From NCBI GenBank assembly GCA_913055855.1, contig CAJXKW010000023.1:1-32422 (forward strand): DNA of 32,422 bases, written 5' to 3'. Position numbers and translations under genes: made by a program. Every line of letters begins with the position of its first letter. Position 1 is the first letter of the stretch. The notes under the pieces are model-generated. The model saw only the letters and a list, made by a program, of their open reading frames with translations, searched no databases and had not been told where the DNA came from. This stretch comes from an uncultured Limimonas sp. (GTDB taxonomy: Bacteria; Pseudomonadota; Alphaproteobacteria; Kiloniellales; Rhodovibrionaceae). Of the stretch, positions 9,071-18,504 are shown piece by piece.

Positions 9071-9412
9071 CGAAAAAGACCTCTGAAGCAAATAGCAGGA
9101 ATGGGCCGCCGGCAGCGCAGGGGCAAGACGTAGGGAACCCGTACACGGCTGTCAATCCAAACGCGGCAACGCGTCCCGCGCGTACGCCGATATCCGGTGC
9201 CCTCCGCTGTCGGTCGTGGCGCCGCCCGAACCGGGGCGCGGGGACAGCCGCCGTGGCGACGGGGTTGAGTGCCGTGCGGGCATGGTGCATCAATGCCGCA
9301 CGCATGCGCGTCCATCCGGCGCGCTCGCGTTGCCGGCGGGCGCCCAGGGGCGCCGGCCGACGCGGGCGGCCTGCGGGACACGCCCATTCACGATAGCAGA
9401 GGAACACGCTCG
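9071..9412. other. 342-bp divergent intergenic region, secA / parvulin
   Basis: No supported gene lies here. The frames that cross it are Arg/Pro/Ala-rich GC artefacts. It holds a good minus-strand promoter for secA (9127-9155) and the AGAGGAA ribosome binding site of the parvulin gene near 9400. On the plus strand only a weak pair (TTGAGT 9265-9270, CATCAA 9288-9293, 17-base spacer) was seen for the parvulin-argJ-mutT genes. No riboswitch or attenuator was recognised. Confidence 0.6.
9127..9155 (-). promoter_or_regulatory. Sigma-70-type promoter for secA
   Basis: On the minus strand a perfect TTGACA (9155-9150) is followed after exactly 17 bases by TACGTC (9132-9127). The expected start near 9120 gives a leader of about 50 bases before the secA ATG. 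The -10 match is weak, but the -35 match, spacing and position all fit. Confidence 0.5.
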
Positions 9413-10309
9413 ATGCATGTGCTTCGCACCAAGGCCGCCGGGCTTTGTTTTGCCGCCGTCCTGGCCGCGCCGGCGATGGCCGCGGCCCAGTCCGGCAGCG
9501 GCGACGGCGCCTCGGCGGAGAAGGCCAACCCGGTCGTCGCCGTGGTCAACGGCGAGGAAATCCGCTTCCAGGAGGTGAAAGAGTCCGCCAAGGACCTGCC
9601 GCCGCAGTACCAAAAGCAGTTCAATCGCATCTTCCCCGCGCTTCTGGACCGCGTGGTGGACATGCGCCTGTTGGGCGCGAAGGCGAAGGACGCTGGCCTT
9701 GCCCAGGACCCGGAGGTGAAGGAACGGGTCGCCGAGGCACGCAAACAGATCATGAGTCAGGTCTACCTGGAGCGGAAGCGCGAGGAGCGCATCACCGATG
9801 CGCGCCTGGAAAAAGCGTACAAGGACTATCGCAAGAAGAATCCGCCGCGCGACCAGGTCCGCGCCCGCCACATCCTGGTTAAGAAGGAAGACAAGGCGCA
9901 AAACCTGATCGACCAGCTCGACGGCGGGGCGGATTTCGTCAAGCTCGCCAAGGAGCACTCCACCGGGCCCTCCGGCAAGAAGGGCGGTGATCTGGGCTTC
10001 TTCGGCCGGGACAAGATGGTCGAGCCGTTCACCAAGGCCGCGTTCAAGCTGGATAGCGGCGAGTACACCAGCGAGCCGGTGAAGACCCAGTTCGGCTGGC
10101 ACGTCATCAAGGTCGAGGACAAGCGGCGCAAGGAGCCCAAGAGCTTCGCCGAGATGAAGCCGCAGCTCCGCCAGCAGCTCCGCCGGCAGGTCACGCAGGC
10201 CGTCCTCGACGACATGCGCAAGGGCGAGGACGTCAAGACCTTCCCCGAGCGGGCGCCGGGCGTGAGCGCCGGTCAGGGATCCGGCCAGCAGGGCGCCGGC
10301 TCGCAGTGA
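9413..10309 (+). CDS. Periplasmic parvulin-type peptidyl-prolyl isomerase
   Basis: A 298-aa exported protein-folding helper of the PpiC/SurA type. A signal peptide spans about 1-25 (MHVLRTKAAGLCFAAVLAAPAMA then AQSG). Next is a SurA-like N-terminal helical region beginning NPVVAVVNGEEI. The rotamase domain (about 160-250) contains VRARHILVK, the GGDLGFFGRDKMV core and QFGWHVIKVED, all conserved in parvulins. A charged helix and a low-complexity Gly/Gln tail end the protein. The ATG at 9413 follows AGAGGAA at good spacing; upstream frame is non-coding. It is 41 bp ahead of argJ on the same strand, an arrangement I recall from other Rhodospirillales beside secA. Confidence 0.94.
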   Translation: MHVLRTKAAGLCFAAVLAAPAMAAAQSGSGDGASAEKANPVVAVVNGEEIRFQEVKESAKDLPPQYQKQFNRIFPALLDRVVDMRLLGAKAKDAGLAQDPEVKERVAEARKQIMSQVYLERKREERITDARLEKAYKDYRKKNPPRDQVRARHILVKKEDKAQNLIDQLDGGADFVKLAKEHSTGPSGKKGGDLGFFGRDKMVEPFTKAAFKLDSGEYTSEPVKTQFGWHVIKVEDKRRKEPKSFAEMKPQLRQQLRRQVTQAVLDDMRKGEDVKTFPERAPGVSAGQGSGQQGAGSQ

Positions 10310-10350
10310 TGGCCGTTGCCCGTCGAAGCACCCGGTTGAGGTGACACGGC

Positions 10351-11589
10351 ATGACCCTGCCGCGATCCCCGCTGGCGCCTGGGGCCTTTCCCGAGATGCC
10401 AAGCGTTCCCGGCGTGCGCATGGCGACCGCCGCGTGCGGGGTGCGCTATCCGGGACGGCCGGATGTGGTGCTTTTCGAGCTTGCCGCCGGCGCCGCCATG
10501 GCGGGCGTGTTCACGCGCTCCGCCACGGCGGCCGCGCCGGTCCTGTGGTGCCGGCACGCCCTGCAGCAAAGCGGCGGCCGGGGCCGGGCGGTTCTGGTGA
10601 ACGCGGGCAACGCCAATGCGTTCACCGGCCGGCGCGGCGAATTGGCCGTCAACGAAACGGTTGCCGCGGTTGCCGAGGCGCTCGGCTGTGAGGTCGAGTC
10701 GGTCTACCCCGCGTCCACCGGCGTCATCGGCGAGCCGCTACCGAGCGAGCGGATTACCGGCAACGTGCCCGGGCTCGCCGGGCATCTTTCGTCCGCCGGC
10801 TGGGCGGACGCGGCGGACGCCATCCGCACCACCGACACCTTTGCCAAGGGTGCGGCGCGTACCGTGCGGGTCGAGGGCGTCGACGTGACCCTGGCCGGGA
10901 TCGCCAAGGGCTCGGGCATGATCCAGCCCGACATGGCGACCATGCTGAGTTTCGTCTTCACCGACGCCAACCTCGAGCCGGCGGCACTTCAGGCGCTGCT
11001 GGAGGATGCCAACGACCGCACGTTCAACTGCATCACGGTGGACGGCGACACCTCCACTTCGGATACGGTACTGCTGGCCGCCACGGGGCAGGCGGGGCAC
11101 ATGGCCATCGCCGACCCCATGGACGAGCGGCTTGCCGAATTCCGCGAAGCCCTGCTCGACCTGATGCGCGATCTCGCCCAGCAGGTCGTGCGCGACGGTG
11201 AGGGCGCGCAGAGGTTCGTGACCATCCGGGTGAGCGGTGCGCGCGACCGGCTCTCGGCGCGCCGCATCGGCTTCGCCATCGCCAATTCCCCCCTGGTCAA
11301 GACGGCCGTTGCCGGCCGCGACCCCAACTGGGGGCGCATCGTCATGGCCGTGGGCAAGGCGGGCGAGCCCGCGAACCGCGATCGGCTCGCCATCGCCATC
11401 GGCGGGATCGAGATCGCGCGGGCCGGCGAGCCCGTTCCCGACTACGACGAGACGCCGGTGCAGCAGCACATGGCCGGCCGCGAAATCGATATCGCCGTCG
11501 ACGTGGGCGTGGGCGATGGCAGTGCCACCGTCTGGACTTGTGATCTCACCCACGGGTACGTCGACATCAACGCCGATTACCGAAGCTGA
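10351..11589 (+). CDS. argJ: Bifunctional ornithine acetyltransferase / N-acetylglutamate synthase
   Basis: A 412-aa enzyme of arginine synthesis that moves the acetyl group from N-acetylornithine to glutamate and, in the bifunctional form, also uses acetyl-CoA. The precursor cuts itself at the conserved KGSGMIQPDMATML site (186-199), between A196 and T197; T197 becomes the nucleophile of the beta chain. Other family segments are LVNAGNANAFTG (82-93), STGVIGEPLP and the C-terminal DPNWGRIVMA. The ATG follows GAGGTG at normal spacing. It lies 41 bp after the parvulin gene and 7 bp before mutT. Whether it also accepts acetyl-CoA cannot be read from sequence. Confidence 0.97.
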   Translation: MTLPRSPLAPGAFPEMPSVPGVRMATAACGVRYPGRPDVVLFELAAGAAMAGVFTRSATAAAPVLWCRHALQQSGGRGRAVLVNAGNANAFTGRRGELAVNETVAAVAEALGCEVESVYPASTGVIGEPLPSERITGNVPGLAGHLSSAGWADAADAIRTTDTFAKGAARTVRVEGVDVTLAGIAKGSGMIQPDMATMLSFVFTDANLEPAALQALLEDANDRTFNCITVDGDTSTSDTVLLAATGQAGHMAIADPMDERLAEFREALLDLMRDLAQQVVRDGEGAQRFVTIRVSGARDRLSARRIGFAIANSPLVKTAVAGRDPNWGRIVMAVGKAGEPANRDRLAIAIGGIEIARAGEPVPDYDETPVQQHMAGREIDIAVDVGVGDGSATVWTCDLTHGYVDINADYRS

Positions 11590-11596
11590 CACGCCC

Positions 11597-12055
11597 ATGG
11601 CCGACACACCCCCCGGCGATTGCTGGCACGCGGGCCATTCCCAGCCCGATGGCCCGGTGGACCTTGTGCTTGTCGCCGCCGGCGCGCTTGTGGACCCCGA
11701 CGGGCGCGTGCTCATCACCACCCGCCCGCCGGGCAAGGCCATGGCGGGCCTGTGGGAGTTTCCGGGCGGCAAGGTGCATCCGGGCGAAACGCCCGAAGCG
11801 GCGCTGATCCGCGAGCTTCACGAGGAACTCGGCCTCGACACCCGCGCGAGCTGCTTCGCCCCGATCGCCTTCGCGTCGCACAGCTATCCCGATTTCCATC
11901 TGCTCATGCCGCTGTTCGCGTGCCGGGTGTGGAAGGGCACGCCGACCCCCCACGAGGGCCAGGAGCTGGCCTGGGTCTGGCCGGCGCGGCTGGGCGACTA
12001 TCGCATGCCGCCCGCGGACGCGCCGCTGGTGGCGCTGCTGCGCGACCTGCTCTGA
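11597..12055 (+). CDS. mutT: MutT-type 8-oxo-dGTP diphosphatase (Nudix)
   Basis: A 152-aa Nudix hydrolase that probably clears 8-oxo-dGTP from the nucleotide pool and prevents A:T to C:G changes. The full Nudix box runs from G58 to L80, with E64 and the REL-x-EE-x-GL core R72, E73, E76, E77, G79, L80 all present. Upstream, RPPGKAMAGLWEFPGGKV matches the MutT subgroup closely. The ATG at 11597 begins seven bases after the argJ stop, so it is almost certainly co-transcribed. The frame is open far upstream inside argJ, but that part is a shadow. Confidence 0.92.
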   Translation: MADTPPGDCWHAGHSQPDGPVDLVLVAAGALVDPDGRVLITTRPPGKAMAGLWEFPGGKVHPGETPEAALIRELHEELGLDTRASCFAPIAFASHSYPDFHLLMPLFACRVWKGTPTPHEGQELAWVWPARLGDYRMPPADAPLVALLRDLL

Positions 12056-12080
12056 TCCTGCCCGTTTACGGCTGGATCAG
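12052..12080. terminator. Small stem spanning two convergent 3' ends
   Basis: CTGATCC (12052-12058) pairs with GGATCAG (12074-12080), with a further GCC/GGC inside. The stem includes the stop codons of mutT (plus) and the L,D-transpeptidase gene (minus), which are only 10 bp apart. No T-run is present, so termination is possible but unproven. Confidence 0.35.
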
Positions 12081-12725
12081 GATGGGCGTGCCGTCGGGCA
12101 CACGCTTCCAGATCCGGTCCATTTCCGCGTTGGTCACGGCGATACAGCCGTTGGTCCAGTCCGCCTGGACATGGTGTTCGCCCATCCAGCGGTATTTCTC
12201 CGGCAGCCCGTGGATCATGATCCCGTCGCCCGGGTCGAGGTCGTGGCGCCGGGCGTAGCGGCGGTCGCGCGGCGCGGGGTAGGAGATGTGAATGGCGCGG
12301 TAATAGACGCTTTCCGGATTGCGCCAGTCGAGCACGTAGCGGCCCTCCGGCGTGCGCTGGTCGCCCCGGCGGCGCTTCGGCCCCACCGGCTCGCCCCCGA
12401 GGGCGATGGGATAGCGGGCGAACACGTTGCCGTCGGCGAGCAGGCGGAGTTCGCGCGCCGACTTGACCACGACCACTTTGTCCGCCGTGGGCGGTTCGGG
12501 CGGGCGCGGCACCCGCTTCGCCGCGCGGGCCGGCCGGGCAGGCTGCGGCTCGGCCGGTTCGGCCGAGGGCGCGATCGGCGCCCGGAGCGCCGCCCGATCC
12601 GCTTCCGTATAATAGCGGGGCGCCGTGCACGCGGTCATCGCCGCGATCAATGCCAGTGCCGTGACCGCGCGGGCGGCGGCGCGCTTCGCGCCGGGTATTC
12701 CGGTATGCGTGTGCAGACCGGCCAC
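12066..12725 (-). CDS. YafK-like L,D-transpeptidase (YkuD domain)
   Basis: A 219-aa envelope protein of the YkuD fold, acting on peptidoglycan L,D bonds or protein-peptidoglycan links. A signal sequence with TALALIAAMTAC suggests a lipoprotein cleaved before C33, though methionine at -3 is not ideal. A Pro/Ala-rich linker (46-80) leads to the YkuD domain from about residue 83. The catalytic pair is the His of MIHGLP and the Cys of DWTNGCIAVTNAEM. The TNGCIAV form, rather than SHGCIR, is typical of the YafK branch, whose E. coli member detaches Lpp from peptidoglycan. The start is GTG at 12725 with GGGGGA upstream; no in-frame ATG fits. It lies 18 bp after queE. Confidence 0.9.
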   Translation of the reverse strand: MAGLHTHTGIPGAKRAAARAVTALALIAAMTACTAPRYYTEADRAALRAPIAPSAEPAEPQPARPARAAKRVPRPPEPPTADKVVVVKSARELRLLADGNVFARYPIALGGEPVGPKRRRGDQRTPEGRYVLDWRNPESVYYRAIHISYPAPRDRRYARRHDLDPGDGIMIHGLPEKYRWMGEHHVQADWTNGCIAVTNAEMDRIWKRVPDGTPILIQP

Positions 12726-12743
12726 GTCATCCCCCAGCCGTGG

Positions 12744-13382
12744 TTACGGTATCCCCATCATCTTATGGGTTTGAAGGCTGACACGCCACTGGGGATGCGC
12801 CTTGCAGTAGGCGACGACGGCCTGCGTGTTGCGCTGCACCTCCGGGCCGTCCATGGGCTGGAGGAAGAAATGCGCGAAGGCCATGCTGGCGAACCGCTCG
12901 GGCTCGGCGCCGGTCTGGGGATAAACGAGCTTGATCTCGTCACCTTGGGTCTGGCGCAGCGTCGTGTTCGCCTTGGGGCTGACGCAGATCCAGTCGAGTC
13001 CCGCGGGGACGGGCAGGGTGCCGTTGGTCTCCACGGCCACCTCGAAGCCCTGCGCCCGTACCGCGGCGATCAGCGCCCCGTCGAGCTGCAGCAGGGGCTC
13101 GCCGCCGGTGCATACCACCAGCGGACGGCCGCCACCGTCCGCGGCTTGCCACGTGGCACCGATCGCGTCCGCCAGTGCGGCGGCCTCGGCGAACCGGCCG
13201 CCCCCAGGCCCGTCGGTGCCCACGAAGTCGGTATCGCAGAACTGGCAGACGGCATGCGGGCGGTCGCGCGCGAGTCCGGACCACAGGTTGCACCCGGCGA
13301 ACCGGCAGAACACGGCCGCGCGGCCGGCATTCGCCCCTTCGCCCTGGACAGTGTAGAAGAGTTCTTTGACGCTATAGGCCAT
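12744..13382 (-). CDS. queE: 7-carboxy-7-deazaguanine synthase QueE (radical SAM)
   Basis: A 212-aa enzyme that contracts 6-carboxytetrahydropterin to 7-carboxy-7-deazaguanine on the way to queuosine in tRNA. The radical-SAM cluster uses the spacing peculiar to one QueE class, C-X14-C-X2-C: C31, C46 and C49 (GCNLWSG ... CQFCDTDF). The N-terminal KELFYTVQGEGANAGR is a QueE signature, and CTGGEPLLQ supplies the SAM-binding GGEP. The ATG at 13382 suits the family start. No queC, queD or queF lies nearby; the L,D-transpeptidase gene follows in the same direction. Confidence 0.95.
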   Translation of the reverse strand: MAYSVKELFYTVQGEGANAGRAAVFCRFAGCNLWSGLARDRPHAVCQFCDTDFVGTDGPGGGRFAEAAALADAIGATWQAADGGGRPLVVCTGGEPLLQLDGALIAAVRAQGFEVAVETNGTLPVPAGLDWICVSPKANTTLRQTQGDEIKLVYPQTGAEPERFASMAFAHFFLQPMDGPEVQRNTQAVVAYCKAHPQWRVSLQTHKMMGIP

Positions 13383-13392
13383 GACCGTGGCG

Positions 13393-13425
13393 GGTTCCGA
13401 CTGCCGGACGGGTGCAGCCGGAACC
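13393..13425. terminator. Hairpin between the kinase gene and queE
   Basis: Arms 13393-13404 and 13414-13425 pair over 12 positions with one A/C mismatch, outer part GGTTCCG with CGGAACC, inner part CTGC with GCAG, around a 9-base loop. It lies about 60 bases past the histidine kinase stop and 11 bases before the queE ATG on the minus strand. It could end the kinase transcript or be part of the queE leader. No T-run follows. Confidence 0.4.
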
Positions 13426-13484
13426 TAGGGGCGCCCCCCTTTGCCCGCAATGCCGCGCGGCCGCCGGGGCCGGGGCAGTTCCGG

Positions 13485-14900
<1,416 letters not shown>

Positions 14901-15086
14901 TCGCCCCCTCCTGGAGCTGCTGGCGCACGTATGCCGGGGCGGACGGCGCCGGGCATGCGGCGCACGCCGCCCGGTCACCCGCCGAGCGGCGGCGCGTTCG
15001 GGCTAGATCAACCCGGATGATGGCGCGCCGAAGGCTAAAAAAACGTTGAAAGACGACCGAATGGTTGCGGAGTCACGCACGTGGCG

Positions 15087-17429
15087 TCAGGCAGCCGCCG
15101 GGGCCGAGCCGTCCCGAATCAGCCGCCAGATGCGCTCGGCCGTGGCCGGCATGTCCACATGCCGCACGCCGTACGGGGCCAGGGCATCGACCAGCGCGTT
15201 CATCACCGCCGGCGGCGCGCCGATGCAGCCGGCCTCGCCGGCGCCCTTGATGCCCAGCCAATTCGTCGTGCAGGGGATGTCCTCGACGAAGTGCACCTCG
15301 AAGCCGGGAAGGTCGTCGGCCCGCGGCATGGTGTAGTCCTGGAAGGTGCCCGTGACGAGCTGACCCGAGTCGGGTTCGTAGACGGTGTGCTCGTGGAGCG
15401 CCTGGCCGATGCCCTGCACCGTGCCGCCGTGGATCTGGCCGCGCAGCATGAGCGGGTTCATGACGGTTCCGCAGTCGTCCACCACGACGTAGCGCGTGAC
15501 TTCCGGCACCCCGGTCGCCGCGTCGACCTCCACCTCGCAGACGTGGCAGCCGTTGGGGTAGGTCATGGGCGGCGCGTCGAATGTCGCCGTCTCGTCGATG
15601 CCGCCCTGCAGGTCCTCGGGCAGGTCCGTGCGCGCGCGGGCGTGCGCGAGTTCGGCAAACGTCACGCGTCGGTCGGTCCCCGCGATGGCCAATGCACCCT
15701 CGGTGACCTCGATGTCGTCCGGCGACGCTTCCAGGAGGAAGCCCGCCAGCTCCTTCATCCGGGTCACCGCTTTGTCGGTGACGGCCTCGGTGGCGCCGCC
15801 GCCCATGAGCAGCGAGCGCGAGCCGCCCGTGCCACCGCCGAAGGGCAGGCGCTCGCTGTCGCCCTGGCGCACCCGCACCTGCTCAGGGCGGATGCCCAGA
15901 TGATCCCCGACGAGCTGGGCGTAGGCGGTCTCGTGGCCCTGGCCGTTGCTTTGCGTGCCCACATCGAGGGTTACGCCGCCGTCGTCGTCCAGGGTGAAGC
16001 GTGCGGCCTCGGAACCGATGCCGGCGCAGCACTCGATGTAGCTGGCGTGGCCCAGGCCCAGGAGCTTGCCCCGCCGGCGCGCCTCGGCCTTGCGCCGGTC
16101 GAGGCTGTCCGCCCCGGCCTGCTCGAGCGCCATGCGCTGCAGCCGCGGGAAGTCGCCGCTGTCGTAGGTCAGGCCAGTGATCGTGGTATAGGGCATGTCC
16201 GCGGGCTGGATGTAGTTGCGCTCGCGGAACGCCGAGGGCGCCATCCCCAGTTCGCGCGCGGTGGCGTCGACGAGGCGCTCGATCACGTAGGACGCCTCGG
16301 GCCGCCCCGCGCCGCGGTAGGCGTCGATGGGCACCGTGTTGGTGAAGACGCAGCGCGTGCGCGTGTAGAACGCCGGCACCCTGTACACCCCCGGCAGCAT
16401 GGGGGCGCCCGCCTTGGTGGCGACGTAGACGGAGAAGTTCGACAGATAGGCGCCGAGGTTGGCCGTCGTCTCCACGCGCAGCGCCGTGATGTGCCCGTCC
16501 GTATCCACCGCCAGCGCGGCGTCCGTGACGTGATCCCGGCCCTGGTTGTCCGACTGGAAGCTCTCGCTGCGGCTGCCGGTCCAGGCGACCGGCCGGCCCA
16601 GGTCGCGCGCGGCGAACATGACCAGCACCTGTTCGGGGTAGAGGAAGAGCTTCATCCCGAAGCCGCCGCCAACGTCGGGCGTGTGCACCCGGATGCGCTC
16701 GCGCGGGACCTGGAAGATGCGGTCGGCGAGCTGGTCGCGCAGCGAGAAGACGCCCTGCGTGCCCGTGGTGAGGGTCCAGGTGGCGCTCGCCGAGTCGTAC
16801 GCCGCCGTGGCCGCGCGCGGTTCCATGGAATTCGCCACCACGCGGTTGTTCACCAGGCGCAGCCGGGTCACGTGCGCAGCCTGCGCGAAGGCCGCGTCCA
16901 CGGCGGCGCTGTCGCCGCTGTCCCAGTCCAGGCAGACGTTGTTGGGGGCGGCGTCGTAGACGCGCGGCGCATCCGCGGCGAGCGCGCCCGCCGTGTCGAC
17001 GACGTGGTGGCGCTCGGCGTAGGCGACGTCGACGAGCTCGGCGGCGTCCGCGGCGGCCTGAGGGGACTCCGCAACCACGGCGGCGACCGGATCGCCCACG
17101 TGGCGCACGGTGCCGCGCGCCAGGGCGGGGTGCCCGGGGGCGACCGGGCGGGTCCCGTCGCGGCCCGTGATGAAGGCGGCGAAGCAAGGGATGTCCTGGA
17201 TGCCGGCGGCGTCCAGGTCGGCCACGGTATAGACGGCGAGGACACCGGGTGCGGCGCGCGCAGCTTCAGTGTCGATGCGGGTGATGTCGGCGTGCGCGTG
17301 CGGGCTGCGGACTAGTGCCAGGGCCGCCGCGCCCGCGGGCCGGGTGTCGTCGGTGTAGCGGCCGCGGCCGCGCAGCAGGCGATGATCCTCGACGCGCGTG
17401 ATGTTCTGGCCGACGCCGAACTGACCCAT
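15087..17429 (-). CDS. Xanthine dehydrogenase-family molybdenum-binding large subunit
   Basis: A 780-aa catalytic subunit of a molybdenum hydroxylase. GGGFGMK (254-260) and GQGHETAY (497-503) are molybdopterin cytosine dinucleotide-binding segments, and KGAGEAG carries the catalytic glutamate E732. At 370-376 it has AYRGAGR. True form I CO dehydrogenase has AYXCSFR here, so this is the form II/aldehyde- or aromatic-type group often mislabelled CoxL. The ATG at 17429 follows GGGAGGG; the longer reading frame upstream is Arg/Pro-rich noise. The usual iron-sulphur and FAD subunits are not adjacent on either side, so partners must be encoded elsewhere or the protein uses an unusual redox chain. 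Substrate unknown. Confidence 0.9.
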   Translation of the reverse strand: MGQFGVGQNITRVEDHRLLRGRGRYTDDTRPAGAAALALVRSPHAHADITRIDTEAARAAPGVLAVYTVADLDAAGIQDIPCFAAFITGRDGTRPVAPGHPALARGTVRHVGDPVAAVVAESPQAAADAAELVDVAYAERHHVVDTAGALAADAPRVYDAAPNNVCLDWDSGDSAAVDAAFAQAAHVTRLRLVNNRVVANSMEPRAATAAYDSASATWTLTTGTQGVFSLRDQLADRIFQVPRERIRVHTPDVGGGFGMKLFLYPEQVLVMFAARDLGRPVAWTGSRSESFQSDNQGRDHVTDAALAVDTDGHITALRVETTANLGAYLSNFSVYVATKAGAPMLPGVYRVPAFYTRTRCVFTNTVPIDAYRGAGRPEASYVIERLVDATARELGMAPSAFRERNYIQPADMPYTTITGLTYDSGDFPRLQRMALEQAGADSLDRRKAEARRRGKLLGLGHASYIECCAGIGSEAARFTLDDDGGVTLDVGTQSNGQGHETAYAQLVGDHLGIRPEQVRVRQGDSERLPFGGGTGGSRSLLMGGGATEAVTDKAVTRMKELAGFLLEASPDDIEVTEGALAIAGTDRRVTFAELAHARARTDLPEDLQGGIDETATFDAPPMTYPNGCHVCEVEVDAATGVPEVTRYVVVDDCGTVMNPLMLRGQIHGGTVQGIGQALHEHTVYEPDSGQLVTGTFQDYTMPRADDLPGFEVHFVEDIPCTTNWLGIKGAGEAGCIGAPPAVMNALVDALAPYGVRHVDMPATAERIWRLIRDGSAPAAA

Positions 17430-17567
17430 GTCTGCCCTCCCGGTTTCAACGGCGTTCGCATCCCCGCGGATGCGCCGCGGGCCGGCCGCGAGGATCGGTC
17501 GGATCGCCGCCATCGGCAAGCGGCGAGCGCGAGTCGCGTTGCCGGCGGGGGCGGCGCGCAGGCGTGC

Positions 17568-17596
17568 TTGACGTGGTGTTGCCCTGTGACCACATG
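17568..17596 (+). promoter_or_regulatory. Possible promoter of hsp20
   Basis: TTGACG (17568-17573, within CTTGACG) and CACATG (17591-17596) are spaced 17 bases apart, about 95 bases before the hsp20 start. The CTTGA core would suit a heat-shock sigma-32 promoter as well as sigma-70. The -10 part matches either consensus only weakly. Confidence 0.3.
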
Positions 17597-17604
17597 TTGT
17601 GCAA

Positions 17605-17692
17605 GCGGCGCCCCCGGGGGGCCGCGACGTGGGTCGCCGGCGATCGGGGCCCGGACGCCATCGGCGCCTTGCTCGACCGAGGAGGCTCGGCG
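17605..17692 (+). promoter_or_regulatory. ROSE-like RNA thermometer in the hsp20 leader
   Basis: The last 30 bases of the leader can fold so that CCTTGCTC (17667-17674) covers the ribosome binding site GAGGAGG (17679-17685) across the loop GACC. The pairs are C-G, C-G, U-A and U-G, then an unpaired G at 17671, then C-G, U-A and C-G; G17666-C17686 extends it. The TTGCT strand opposite AGGAG with a bulged G is the hallmark of ROSE elements, which melt at heat-shock temperature and open small heat-shock genes. A second stem GCGAC/GTCGC (17624-17637, loop GTGG) lies upstream. The left boundary is a guess. Confidence 0.65.
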
Positions 17693-18229
17693 ATGTCACG
17701 CGTTTCGGTTTTCAACAGCCCGCTTCTGCTCGGGTTCGAGCATTTCGAACGCGCGCTCGATCGGGTGTCGAAAACGGCGAGCGACGGCTATCCACCCTAC
17801 AATATCGAACGCATCGGCGAGGACCATCTTCGTATCACGCTGGCTGTCGCGGGTTTCGGCCCGGACGATCTCGAGGTTCGGGTGGAGGACACCCAGCTCG
17901 TGATTCGCGGGCGCCAGAGCGAAAACGAGGATCCCAATCGGGTTTTCCTCTACCGCGGCATTGCCGGGCGCCAGTTTCAGCGCAGTTTCGTGCTGTCGGA
18001 AGGGATCGAGGTCATCGGCGCGAGCCTGGACAACGGCCTGCTGCACGTGGATATGCAGCGGATCAAACCGGAGCCGCAGGTGCGCACGGTGCAGATCGAC
18101 ACCACCGGCTCGGCCCGCCGGAACATTGCCCCGCGCCGGGAAAGCGGCGAGCATGCGCACAGTGGCCGCGGACGCGGCCGGGACGGCGAGACGCAGCCGG
18201 CGAACGGCGGCCGCGCCTCGCGTGACTGA
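17693..18229 (+). CDS. Small heat-shock protein, Hsp20 family (IbpA-like)
   Basis: A 178-aa ATP-independent holdase that binds unfolding proteins under heat stress. The alpha-crystallin domain covers about 33-125, starting PPYNIERIGEDHLRITLAVAG and closing with ASLDNGLLHVDMQR, the family's A-x-x-x-n-G-x-L motif. A possible C-terminal oligomerisation motif V133-Q-I135 follows. The last 45 residues are an unusually long polar Arg/Gly/Ser-rich tail. The ATG at 17693 follows GAGGAGG, which is sequestered in the predicted ROSE-like stem, so translation is probably heat-controlled. The DUF1150 gene 50 bp downstream is its common alphaproteobacterial companion. Confidence 0.93.
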   Translation: MSRVSVFNSPLLLGFEHFERALDRVSKTASDGYPPYNIERIGEDHLRITLAVAGFGPDDLEVRVEDTQLVIRGRQSENEDPNRVFLYRGIAGRQFQRSFVLSEGIEVIGASLDNGLLHVDMQRIKPEPQVRTVQIDTTGSARRNIAPRRESGEHAHSGRGRGRDGETQPANGGRASRD

Positions 18230-18279
18230 CGCCGGCCCGTCGGGCAGGGCGAACAACTGCCTGGAAAGGAGTTGACATC

Positions 18280-18498
18280 ATGCAGAACCTGCACACCCAG
18301 GAACGCTTCACGGTCCAGGACCTGGCCGCGTGGGGCGTGAACGACGTCGCGTACGTCAAGACGGTCTACAAGGATGACGGCACGGCGAACTACGCCATTC
18401 ACGCCGCCGACGGGACCCAGATGGCGACGATGAACGATCGCGAGACCGCCTTCGCCGCCGTGCGCCAGAACGACCTCGAGCCGGTAAGCGTCCATTGA
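18280..18498 (+). CDS. DUF1150 family small protein
   Basis: A 72-aa soluble protein. The segment VAYVKTVYKDDGTANYAIHAADGTQ and the ending QNDLEPVSVH match DUF1150, a family confined largely to alphaproteobacteria and usually found next to hsp20 genes. AAAGGAG precedes the ATG at good spacing. Its function is not known; the pairing suggests a role in heat or proteotoxic stress, but that is inference. A strong GC hairpin follows seven bases after the stop. Confidence 0.9.
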   Translation: MQNLHTQERFTVQDLAAWGVNDVAYVKTVYKDDGTANYAIHAADGTQMATMNDRETAFAAVRQNDLEPVSVH

Positions 18499-18504
18499 CA
18501 ACGC

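Noticed and set aside
6608..9133. An 841-codon plus-strand frame opposite secA
   Set aside because: Antisense shadow of secA. Leu/Val/His/Asp-rich repetitive composition is what secA codons give on the other strand.
13383..13484. A preQ1 riboswitch in the queE leader
   Set aside because: The leader forms a hairpin, but it lacks the short C-rich loop and A-rich tail of preQ1-I elements, and the stem may simply be the end of the kinase transcript.
15081..17315. A 744-codon plus-strand frame opposite the molybdenum hydroxylase gene
   Set aside because: Antisense shadow; the minus-strand frame carries all expected active-site motifs.
15087..17429. Form I aerobic CO dehydrogenase large subunit (CoxL)
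   Set aside because: The active-site loop is AYRGAGR, not AYXCSFR, and no coxS or coxM is adjacent.
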